From positions 14,846,501 through 14,910,500 of the forward strand of contig NC_090797.1 of NCBI RefSeq assembly GCF_040054535.1: a stretch of 64,000 nucleotides of DNA. The letters run 5' to 3'. A model generated the notes under the pieces. The model did not search any database, was not told the origin of the DNA, and was given only the letters and a program-made list of their open reading frames with translations. This document shows, piece after piece, positions 12,424-21,844 of the stretch. Position 1 is the stretch's first letter. Each line of letters begins with the position of its first letter. This DNA comes from Antennarius striatus (Eukaryota; Chordata; Actinopteri; Lophiiformes; Antennariidae). A program made the translations under genes and the position numbers.

Positions 12424-12567
<144 letters not shown>

Positions 12568-12982
12568 AGTAAATCATGTCAAGAATTATAGCCATAAAAT
12601 AGAGTGCAGAGATCACACAATTGCTCAAAGATCCCCCTTGGATCTCAAGCTACAGGCCCACACTCTGGGCAGGCTTCTCCATCATAACGTAACATGGTAC
12701 AAGACACGTCATCGTCAACCATGTGACACCCAAGTACAGCTTCTTAACAGCTCTGAGCTCCGTTACTGGTTTCCAGCCCCCAGTAGGTTCTCAACGGACA
12801 AGATGTGGATGTTCTGTGGTGATTTAGGTCATTCAGCAAAGGCACCTTGGTTCATTATTGATTGAATAAGAAGATAAAACTTCCTGATTTGCTTCTGATC
12901 CAAGTAAACATTAGCATGAGCTGCATCCTGTTTTCTAATGTCAACCTATAATATATAAACAATCAACATTACTTCCTCAGTA

Positions 12983-13301
12983 CCGTATTGGCCCGAATGT
13001 AAGACGGTGTTTTTTGCATTGAAATAAGACTGAAAAAGTGGGGGTCGTCTTACATTCGGGGTCTAGACATTGTACCCATTCACAACACTAGATGGTGCCA
13101 GATATCTTTAAAGCGGATGCCGAACTGAACTCCCCAGGCCAAAGCGAACCCCTGTCACGAAGAAGAAAAATAAAAATTTGTTTCAGATGTATTTTAAATA
13201 TTTTCTGTATAAAAATTAAATTTGGTGTTTAAAAAGTCTTTTTTCAAACTTCAGTCTTGAAAAAGAGGGGGTGGTCTTATAATCAGGGTGGTCTTATACG
13301 G
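12983..13301. mobile_element. 319-bp MITE with TA target duplication
   Basis: Termini CCGTAT...ATACGG are inverted, and sub-terminal GTCTTAC/GTCTTATA blocks recur at both ends. TA dinucleotides flank it on each side (12981-12982 and 13302-13303). There is no coding capacity. TA duplication points to the Tc1/mariner/pogo group. Confidence 0.65.
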
Positions 13302-13434
13302 TAATTCCTTCCTTCCTTTTATTTTAGGCTATTCTTTTTCCTGTTGCTATAATTATGTAACAGCATGTATATAATGTTACTTATACTTTCTGTCATGTGT
13401 GTATTTATTTTATTTATTGTATCTCTTGCAAGCA

Positions 13435-13634
<200 letters not shown>

Positions 13635-14142
13635 ATTAGAATCATAATAGTGATGTCAGTGTATGTGTGTCTGTCTATGTGTATCATAATGGTGTTGTTG
13701 TGTGTGTTTGTATTCATCTCAGTGTTCATAGGTGTGTTGTCTCCAATGCTCTGACCTTTCTCCACTGTCTCCTCATGCCTGCCTTTACGGCCTTGCTGCT
13801 GGATGAACACATGACTCGTGTCTCACATCCAGTCTTTAGTGAATATCATCATAGGTATCTGGTGTCGCCACCCTTGCATTTCCTTTGCTCTGCGATAGTA
13901 TCCCAGAATGCTACTCTGGAAGAAACAGGACATCTTGGCAAAAACAGTCAGTTTGAGTGTTCTTAGGTCTCAGAAAAAAATTTGCAGACAGGATTTGAAG
14001 ACATTGAAGACAGATGTAGAGTCCTATCCTATTGCTTCCCCTTCATGACTGTTTCTCCTTCACATCAAACATACTTTTTCCTTCATTGCTTCATTTAACT
14101 GTAAACCTCTTAGAAATTAACATTCTTCTCATTATTAACAGT

Positions 14143-14640
14143 CTATATCTTATATATTAACATATCAATATCATCCCTAGCCACATGATTAACAATGATC
14201 TGGGATATTTCTTCTGCTGGTGGTTCATTAACATTACCATTGAAATACAACCAACCCTCCAGATGTGGGTATCGACCTGCAAGTTCTGTCGCATTAAGCT
14301 GGTTGTCATCCTGTCCCTTCTCTCTGCCTACGTAGTTTTGCAGTGTCCTCAGTCCCTGTCTCACCTTTGACCTGTAGAATTTGCCTACATTCTTGAACAA
14401 CTTCAAAATGTTCGACTCTAGTTCTCTCTTCTTTAAACGTTTCTTTGGTTGGTCTTTAGGCTTGTAGTCTCTTATTGTGATCTCCATACTCCCACACACT
14501 GCCACATCAAACGTACCTCCCTTTGTCCAGGGGTATTCTAAACCCTTTGTTCTTGTCTCCCATTTCTCTGAAATTGAGTTCATATCCTTTAACATGTCAG
14601 GGTTTTTGGTTCCCACCAGAGCCACTGGTGTGGGATTCAT
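14143..14640 (-). pseudogene. putative LTR-element Gag N-terminal ORF
   Basis: A 165-codon reverse frame is open from an ATG to a stop. It contains a basic stretch KPKDQPKKRLKKRELE in mid-protein and acidic/hydrophobic flanks. It lies just downstream (reverse sense) of the older LTR-like sequence at 14905-15231 and after a (GT)n tract, the place expected for gag. The sequence itself matches no family I can name, so the Gag call is positional inference. Confidence 0.35.
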
Positions 14641-14739
14641 TGTCTCAGATTATAGTGTGGTTATTTAAAAGAACTTGTGTTTTGATGAGTGGCTCTTTAA
14701 GAAAAACAGAAAACCTTTCTCTTCTGCCTCCAAAGGAGG

Positions 14740-14893
<154 letters not shown>

Positions 14894-15231
14894 GGGGGGT
14901 GTTAGATATATTTTTAGGAAAATCCAGTGTGAGTGTCTTCAGACTCCTCCCCCTTCAATAAGTTTCCTGATTTTAACTTCCAGTCTCTACTAGACTCTCG
15001 TAGCGAGCAGAACTCTCCACACAAACTGACTCTACACACTTTCTCCTTCACTACACGCACCAACCTCCAAACCTCTGCTCTGACAACTCACACCAGCCTT
15101 AACGGCTCAACACAACGTCAATCTAAACTTTATTATCGCTTTCAACACACTTTCAATACACTTTCTACTACTCCATCTACAGCACATAAGCGCATCTCAA
15201 ACACAGTCAATCAGACTTATTGTTTTTCCAG

Positions 15232-16040
15232 TGTGGTGGGGGTTTTGTTTCTCTTAAGGACAGGAGACAGTGTAAAATACAAAATATTTATTTGTCAATT
15301 CAAATCATGTATAGGTTGAGCAGCAGTACAATAATATCATCAATAGGTTGAGTATGAGTCCAATAACATCATCGATGATATTGACAGACAGACAGGTTCA
15401 ACAAACAGACAAGTTCAACAAATACTTATCTAAGCATGATGAGAGCTCTGGAGATGATGAAAAAGTCCTCCGGTGTGTTGTTGCAGAGTACTCTCGGTAG
15501 ATGAAAACTTCAAATACCAACTAAAAAATGGATCACATCTCTTTTTATACCCTAAAGGTGTGACTAGGGGGAGGTATTAACCTCGGCCCATCTGCTTTCA
15601 ACCAGTTCTTTACGGCTCTCAGTTGGTTCGTCATGACCTCCAGACGTTACCAAAAATATCAAGTCGACAGTTTCACAAAACTATTTGATGACATAACATA
15701 ATCAGTCACGCGAACCCTGTGAGGATCTGCTGCAGACATTCTCTGGATGACCCTGTGCAGAAACATACATTCTAATTTCAGGTACAGTGTATGAAATGAT
15801 CTGGCTAGCTGCTTCTGTCAGTGTCTAACTTCTTCAAGGAGACCCACAGTCATGCAAGCATTTCCAAATATGGTCAAACAGGAATTATTTTCATGCAGCG
15901 TCTTCATGACTTGGAGACATCCTGGGGCCACCTTCACAAGAGCTGAATGATATGACACACACAACACTCCAGATCTTTGGTTCACTTAGATGATATTGTT
16001 TTACTATATTATTTTATTGTATTAAAAACTTTCCACCACA
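15232..16040 (-). repeat. 3' LTR of the endogenous retrovirus
   Basis: The 809-bp unit begins (reverse sense) TGTGGTGGAAAG at 16040 and ends CCACCACA at 15232. Its first 132 bases recur at 18557-18689 as the 5' LTR remnant with few differences, which sets a lower bound on insertion age. Confidence 0.75.
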
Positions 16041-16050
16041 TTCCCCCCTT
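16041..16050 (-). other. polypurine tract
   Basis: Reverse strand AAGGGGGGAA lies immediately before the LTR TGTGG. This is the position and composition of a retroviral plus-strand primer. Confidence 0.75.
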
Positions 16051-16523
16051 CCATGGCTTTTAAGCCATGGACCAAAACTGGGAAATTTAATAAAATGCAA
16101 CAACCCAATTTTTAACAAAGATGGCGCAGATCTATGGCTACTGTCTCACTATTCTTCACTACAGACGGAGGCCAAAACCCCGATGATTACATTCTTGGGG
16201 AAAAATTCCTCCGTGACCCTCACTGAGCGATCGCTTTCTTAGCCTGCAGAGAAGACAATCCAAACTTAGTAGCCTCCAAAACATTTGAACATGACCCTTT
16301 CATCTATAGATGCATTATGACATCCTGATTACTAAAAAACAAAGATTACTGAAAAACTGAACAATATGTACAGTAGTAGTGAGTTTATGAATTTTCACTG
16401 AAAAACTTCTTGGTGACACAAAGTTATCAGTCCTTCACAGTGTCCTCGTCCCGTACTTGGCTGCATGGCAATAAGGACATTCCCCCAGAGCCCAACCCCT
16501 AATGGTGTGAGGATCTCCCTGCT

Positions 16524-17281
16524 TCACTGACATCGAGACGAGTGGAATCTATACATCCACCCCCCTTTGTAGTCAGACTTCCCCTCACACCGGTGGGGGA
16601 GTTCTGGCAGGAGTCCCCACATCAGCTTTTGTCTGTAATGAGATAACAGAGCAGAGATGCTCCTGTGGATGTTAGTCATGTGTCTGACATACGACTTCAT
16701 GTCATTTGTCAAAATATCAAGAGAAGGTCCCTTAGCTGTTTTGTAAATTGGAGAAGGCATTGACCTGCCGGTTAAAGCTTCATGTTTTTCAAAATCCCAT
16801 TCACTCTCTCCACAATACCTTGACTCTGAGGATTGTACACACATCCAAATCTCTGCTTGATTCCTAACTTCTGCAACATGCATTTCACGGTTTTATCCAC
16901 AAACTCCTTTCCATTGTCTGAACTTATTCTTAGTGGAATCCTGAACCTCGGAACGATTTCACGACACAGAAACTTTGCAACAGTTTCTGCATTTTTGTGT
17001 TTGGATGGTGTCTCTTCAACCCACCTGCTGAATCTATCAATCACCACCAACAGATACCTCTTCCCTTGCACTGGTCTCACCATATCAACATAGTCCATGA
17101 CCAGGTGTAGAAAAGGTCCTTCAGGTGCTGGAATATGTCCAGCAGGAGGTGTTTCTCCTTTTCGAATGTTACTTTTTAAGCATGTTTCACATCGGCCAAT
17201 CACTCCATCAACATGTTGATGTAGTTTAGGAGCCCAAAAATTCCATTCTAAAATTTTTCTCATCATCGCCTCTAGACTCAT
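16524..17281 (-). pseudogene. retroviral integrase, catalytic core and C-terminus
   Basis: The reverse frame 16772-17281 shows the end of the zinc-binding domain (C-x2-C), then a DDE core with its Asp in the MDYVDM context, the second Asp in SSDNGKEF and the Glu in SQGIVERVNG. A frame change near 16790 leads to 16524-16883, which carries a HEALTGR-type integrase C-terminal motif. It is separated from the RNase H part by another frameshift near 17250. Frames are broken and no env follows. Confidence 0.75.
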
Positions 17282-18525
17282 GGCCTACCCCATGAGCCTC
17301 ATTGATCAGTAAAGGTAGGAGTCCACTCGGAGCAACAAATAGCCCCTCATGGTTTCTCCACAATCCTCCAGCATCCTTAAAAGCTCCTCTCTGAAGCCAT
17401 AAATGGCATTCTGCTTCTGGAGCCTCTTCCTGTAACAATATCAAATCTTTAGAAGTTATTTGTTCCTCAAGGTCCACAGCATGAGTTACCATTACAGCTT
17501 TATTGTTCACTGAAGCTGCACTTTTAGCTGCTTCATCTGCTGCTGCATTTCTTTTGGCAACCCATGAATCATTTTTCTGATGTGCAGCACACTTTATTAT
17601 GGCTGAGGATCTTGGTTTCATCATTGCCATTAATAATTTCATGATCTGATCACGGTGCTGAATGGGAGAGCCGTCAGTTTTTCTGAAACCTCTTTCCTTC
17701 CACGCTGCACCAAACAAATGACACACCCTATGTGCATAGGCAGAATCTGTGTAGATGTTAGCGTTTTTACCCTCTGCATACTCACATGCAGACGTCAAAG
17801 CCTTTAGTTCTGCCAACTGGCTGGAACACGGCTGCACACACTCTTCCATTCGAACAATCTCAGTTCTGCCATGTTTGAACTCAATAACTGCACAACCTGC
17901 TCTGAGTGCTTCCCCATCTCTGTAGCAGGAGCCGTCCACCAACAGAGTCATGTCGGCCGACTCCAAAGGGATAGCACTCAGGCCAGACCTTAGTTTAGCA
18001 TCTCTTTGCCTCAGCCACACAGTCATGTGGTTCCCCCTCAAACGGGAGTGGAATGGAGTCTGCTGGGTTCTTCACCATGCAGACATGCAATGTCACATCC
18101 GGGTATTCAAGAAGTCGGTGATAGTCAGTCAACTGTTGTGAGGTTAACATAAATTTTCCTCTTTCAATTAAGTTTATCAACTTATGATGTGATAAAATCT
18201 CTATCGAATAGCCCATAGTAAGAGCTGATGCTTTTTCATACAACAAATGAGTGGCAGCCAGGTGCTGGTATTATTCTGGCAAACCTAGTTCTACCGGTGT
18301 TAGTGCAACAGAATAATAGGCCATTGGTTGAGCATGTGTACCTACACCTGTTTTCTGGCCTAACATCCCTACTGCATGTCCCTGACGACACGACACAAAC
18401 AACTGGAACGGTTTCTCATAGTCTGGAAGAGTCAAAACCGGCGCCTGCTGTAGCAAAGTTTTAATAGTTTCAAAAGCAATGTGTAGAATAATGTATGTGT
18501 CTATATGATGTTTATGTATAAGCAT
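17226..18525 (-). pseudogene. retroviral reverse transcriptase end plus RNase H
   Basis: Reverse frames 18271-18525, 17995-18246 and 17226-18041 cover the connection domain (including SHHKLINLI) and an RNase H domain. Acidic residues are visible in LLVDGS, the AELKALTSA helix, NIYTDSAYAH and NAAADEAAK. The N-terminal half of the integrase zinc finger follows (HGVGHES). At least two frameshifts are present. The catalytic palm of the reverse transcriptase is absent, deleted together with gag. Confidence 0.75.
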
Positions 18526-18556
18526 TATAGTGTATTTTGGTGTATATTTCTGTGTT

Positions 18557-18689
18557 GACTTGGAGACATCTTGGGGCCACCTTCACAAGAGCTGAACAAT
18601 ATGACACACACAACAATCCAGATCTTTGGTTCACTTAGATGATATTGTTTTACTATATTATTTTATTGTATTAAAAACTTTCCACCACA
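18557..18689 (-). repeat. 5' LTR remnant of the endogenous retrovirus
   Basis: The stretch matches 15909-16040 nearly base for base. It retains the outer TGTGGTGG end and the CCAG flank but is cut internally, joining directly to about 30 bases of unknown sequence and then pol. Confidence 0.75.
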
Positions 18690-18849
18690 CCAGCTCATAC
18701 ATTCACACCTGAGCTCAGCAATCATACACTCAGTTACACAGAATCACTTATGACGTCCAAGCAAACAGTTTTCCACACTCATAAAAGAAAAAAACTTTAT
18801 TTTATCCTAAGCCTAATGTAGCCACAAGAGGACACAAGCCAGTGTCTTA

Positions 18850-20240
18850 TTGTGGCGGTACCAAGCCCGTATAAATACAAAGGGTTGCGTCAGGAATGGC
18901 ATCCGGCGCAAAACTTTTGCCAAATCAAAGATGCAAATCAAACCTATGACTTCCATACCAGATCGATCGAGGCCCGGGTTAACAATGACCGCCATCGGCA
19001 CTGTTGACCTACAGGGCGCTGATGGAAATTAGAGTAGGGACGTTGAATGTTGGAACTATGACAGGAAAAGGTAGAGAGTTGGTTGACATGATGCAGAGGA
19101 GGAAGGTAGACATACTGTGTGTCCAGGAGACCAGGTGGAAAGGTAGCAAGGCTAGAAGTTTAGGAGCAGGGTTCAAGTTGTTCTATCATGGTGTAGATGG
19201 GAAGAGAAATGGAGGAGGAGTTATCTTGAAGGAGGAGTTTGTTAGGAATGTCCTGGAGGTAAAAAGAGTGTCGGATAGAGTGATGAGTCTGAAGCTAGAA
19301 ATAGAAGGTGTGATGTTCAATGTTGTTAGCGGGTATGCTCCACAGGTAGGATGTGAGCTGGAGGAGAAGGAGAAATTCTGGCTGGACTTTGATGAAGTGA
19401 TGCAGAGCATGCCTAGAAGTGAGAGAGTTGTCATTGGAGCAGACTTCAATGGACATGTTGGTGCAGGTAACAGAGGTGATGAGGAGGTGATGGGCAGGTT
19501 TGGTATCCAGGAGAGGAACGCAGAAGGACAGATGGTGGTTGACTTTGCAAAAAGGATGGAAATGGCTGTAGTGAATACTTTCTTCCAGAAGAGGCAGGAA
19601 CATAGGGTGACCTATAAGAGTGGAGGTAGGAGCACACAGGTAGACTACATCTTGTGTAAACGGTGTAACCTGAAGGAGATCAGTGACTGTAAAGTAGTGG
19701 TAGGTGAGAGTGTAGCCAAACAGCGTAGGATGGTGGTGTGTAGGATGACTCTGGTGGTGAGGAAGATGAAGAGGGCAAAGGCAGAGCAGAAGACGAAATG
19801 GTGGAAGCTGAAAAAGGAAGAGTGTTGCATGACTTTTAGGAAGGAGTTAAGACAGGCTCTGGGTGGTCAGGAGGTGCTTCCAGATGACTGGACAACTACA
19901 GCTAATGTGATCAGGGAGACAGGTAGGAGAGTACTTGGTGTGTCATCTACAAGGAAGGTAGATAAAGAGAGTTGGTGGTGGAATGAGGAGGTACAGGAGT
20001 GTATACAGAGAAAGAGGTTAGCTAAGAAGAAGTGGGACACTGAGAGGACTGAGGAGAGTAGACAGGAGTACAGGGAGATGCAACATATGGTGAAGGTAAA
20101 GGTAGCAAAGGCCAAACAAGGGGGCTTATGATGACTTGCATGCTAAGTTGGACAGTAAGGAGGGAGAGACTGATCTATACAGGTTGGCAAGACAGAGAGA
20201 CAGAGATGGGAAGGACGTGCAGCAGGTTAGGGTGATTAAG
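18850..20240 (+). mobile_element. RTE-type LINE, 5' half
   Basis: The copy starts with the leader shared with 1-200 and 10495-10745, then carries the endonuclease ORF and the linker before the reverse transcriptase. It stops at about 20238, where a reverse-strand Rex1-like fragment begins. The palm domain and 3' end are missing. The forward orientation and missing 3' end again indicate later deletion and not 5' truncation. Confidence 0.75.
19022..20131 (+). pseudogene. RTE LINE endonuclease domain, catalytic His changed
   Basis: From ATG 19022 an apurinic-endonuclease-like domain of ~225 residues is readable. It starts IRVGTLNVGTMTGKGREL (Asn), then has LCVQETRWKGSK (Glu), VVSGYAPQVG, GADFNGHVG (Asp/Asn) and STQVDYILCK (Asp). 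In this family the last motif is normally KQHRM, supplying the catalytic His. Here it reads AKQRRMVV, so His is replaced by Arg. A linker with charged helices follows. A G-run frameshift at about 20120 ends the frame at KQGGL, with the expected continuation (AYDDLHAKLDSKEGE) in another frame. The protein would be inactive. Confidence 0.75.
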
Positions 20241-20500
20241 AATCAGAATCAGAAAAAGTTTTATTGCAAAGTACATTAAAGTTTATCCTCTGCTGAGCCT
20301 TCTTGGTGAGGGAGCTGATGTTCTGCTCCCATTTGAGCTCCCGGGTGATGGTGGTGCCCGGGAAGCAGAAGTCACTGATGATGACGGGGGGAGGGCAGGA
20401 GGGTCTTTCCTGAAGTCTACTATCATCTCCACTGTTTTGAGAGTGTTGAGCTCCAGGTTGTTCCTGCTGCACCATGATACCAGGCGGTCTTTGTCTTTAT
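20238..20500 (-). pseudogene. Rex1-like LINE reverse transcriptase C-terminal fragment
   Basis: Reverse frames contain LVSWCSRNNLELNTLKT and VEMIVDFRKDPP, then in another frame FPGTTITRELKWEQNIS and KKAQQRINF. This is the region after the YxDD box in Rex1/CR1-like elements. The 3' end is the tail TTTTTCTGATTCTGATT. One frameshift is visible. Confidence 0.65.
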
Positions 20501-20790
20501 TTGTCATGTCAACATTGTCCAGGATGTTGACACGACAACACCAGAGGATGCTCCTCTGGTGAAAAAGTTGATATGTCCATGTAATTTTGGAAACACACTC
20601 TTGGGGTTTACATGGTAAGCGGATAAGTGATAGATGATGGATGGATGGAGGTCCTATGTAGACCTTCATACTACTCAGTGCCCATGAAGTAGCCCTCAGC
20701 CTCAAAAAGGTTTGTGACCCCTGTTCTAAATGTTCCTTCATGCAGGAGAAACGTCTCCTTGCTCTGGTCATGATGAAGTGATGGTGTTAC
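20490..20790. repeat. duplicated flank, inverted match to 5.9-6.2 kb
   Basis: The stretch is collinear in reverse with 5880-6200. It continues the A/B inverted duplication beyond the membrane-protein fragment. It contains LINE-derived NILDNVD sequence and no gene. Confidence 0.6.
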
Positions 20791-21010
20791 CGGTGTTACC
20801 GGTTAGCAGCTCACGTCCCACTGTCTGCTTCTCCACACCAGCAGCGGGAGCCCCCGAAGCTTCTGCACATGTCCGTTCGCCTCCACCTTTCAATGCACTG
20901 GGAAGGAAACAGGAGGTGACCGCACAAATACATTGATCTCACAAACCGACAGCAACAACCAGAAGAACGAGCATCTCTGACCTAAAGCGTGTCGCGGTCC
21001 ACGCCCACCC

Positions 21011-21454
21011 GTGTCTTCACCAGAAGTGGGTGAGTGGGAGGTGCTACACACAGACGAGCGGCAGCATCATCCCAGAGGAGCGCAGCAGCATCCAGCCCCT
21101 GGTGACCGCCGCCTCCATCATGACGTCGGGGGAGTTCGTCCAGAGCTGCTGGAGCGCACGTTCATGCGTGGCACGCTCTACAAGTCGCTCTGCTTCCTGC
21201 TCCTCATCCTCCAGGGCGGCGTCCACGACTTCTACCTCATCATCTTCACCGACCTGTACTGGTGCTCGTGGATCACCGCGGATTTGGTGGTCATCTCCGG
21301 CTGGAGCATTTTCTTCATGAAGAACGCACGCAGCAAGCAGGAGCGCGCCTGCAGCTTCCACCAGAAAAGCTCCATCTTCAGCTGCACCCTGGGAGAGTTC
21401 ACCTACGCCTACCTGGCCTGGCTCATCTACGTCATGCAAAAGGCTGCAAATTAA
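21011..21454 (+). pseudogene. membrane-protein gene fragment (TMEM121B/CECR6-like?), copy 2
   Basis: Forward copy of 5236-5706 with about 97% identity by eye. The hydrophobic core frame runs from about 21170 to the TAA at 21454. The upstream SIIPEERSSIQPLV stretch is in the neighbouring frame, the same frameshift as in copy 1. No intron or promoter is evident. It ends 390 bases upstream of makorin copy B in the same orientation, and the pair was duplicated together. The TMEM121B assignment is from memory and unproven. Confidence 0.5.
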
Positions 21455-21684
21455 ATTAGAAAACAGTGTGATTGATTTGTGAAACGTCTAACGACTGTTT
21501 CTGGTGACATCACATTAGAACACAGTCAGCTGGACTTCCTCCAGGTTGGTTGAAGACGCTTCACCTCTCGTCTGAGAGTCCTCTTCAGTTCTGATGACTG
21601 AGTCCAGTTACTCCTGTTGGAGCAGAAACCTGAGACCACCTTTCACGTTCAAATGTGGGGGCAGCTCGCATGAAAGTGGGCGGG

Positions 21685-21844
21685 ACAACAGCCCACCTGA
21701 GTGGGAATGACTCCTAACGACCCTCATTGTGTTGGGGGTTTGTGGGGGCGAGTTTCTGCCCCAGCAGGACTATAAGTGTCTGGACTCAGTAGCAGTGAGT
21801 CACAACTGAAGGAGTCCTGACGTGGATGACTGAGACCTGCAGAC
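21685..21844 (+). promoter_or_regulatory. makorin copy B promoter and 5' UTR
   Basis: A TATAAGT element at 21771 lies about 75 bases upstream of the ATG. The block from about 21690 is preserved in all four copies (also 4846-5000, 36647-36817 and 50586-50754), including GACTATAAGTGTCTGGACTC. The ATG context is CAGACATGT. Similarity to C and D stops at 21685, so this is the edge of the shared unit. Confidence 0.55.

Larger units (their letters stand above)
15232..18689 (-). mobile_element. endogenous retrovirus, truncated provirus
   Basis: A reverse-strand provirus bounded by TGTGGTGG/CCACCACA ends and flanked by the 4-bp direct repeat CCAG (15228-15231 and 18690-18693). From its 5' side it holds a 133-bp LTR remnant, pol sequence from the end of reverse transcriptase through RNase H and integrase, a polypurine tract and a full 3' LTR. 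The gag gene, most of reverse transcriptase and env are missing and the remaining pol frames are broken. The integrase pattern resembles gamma/epsilon-type (ERV1-like) elements of fish. It cannot be autonomous. Confidence 0.8.
14905..18836 (-). mobile_element. older LTR-type element, split by a younger retrovirus
   Basis: Sequence at 14905-15231 and 18690-18836 is one reverse-strand LTR-like unit cut in two. Its continuous homologue lies at 61330-61560, where the two halves join at CTGG. It contains a GATAATAAAG poly(A)-like signal and leads into the Gag-like frame at 14143-14640. Only one LTR copy is visible here. Confidence 0.6.
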
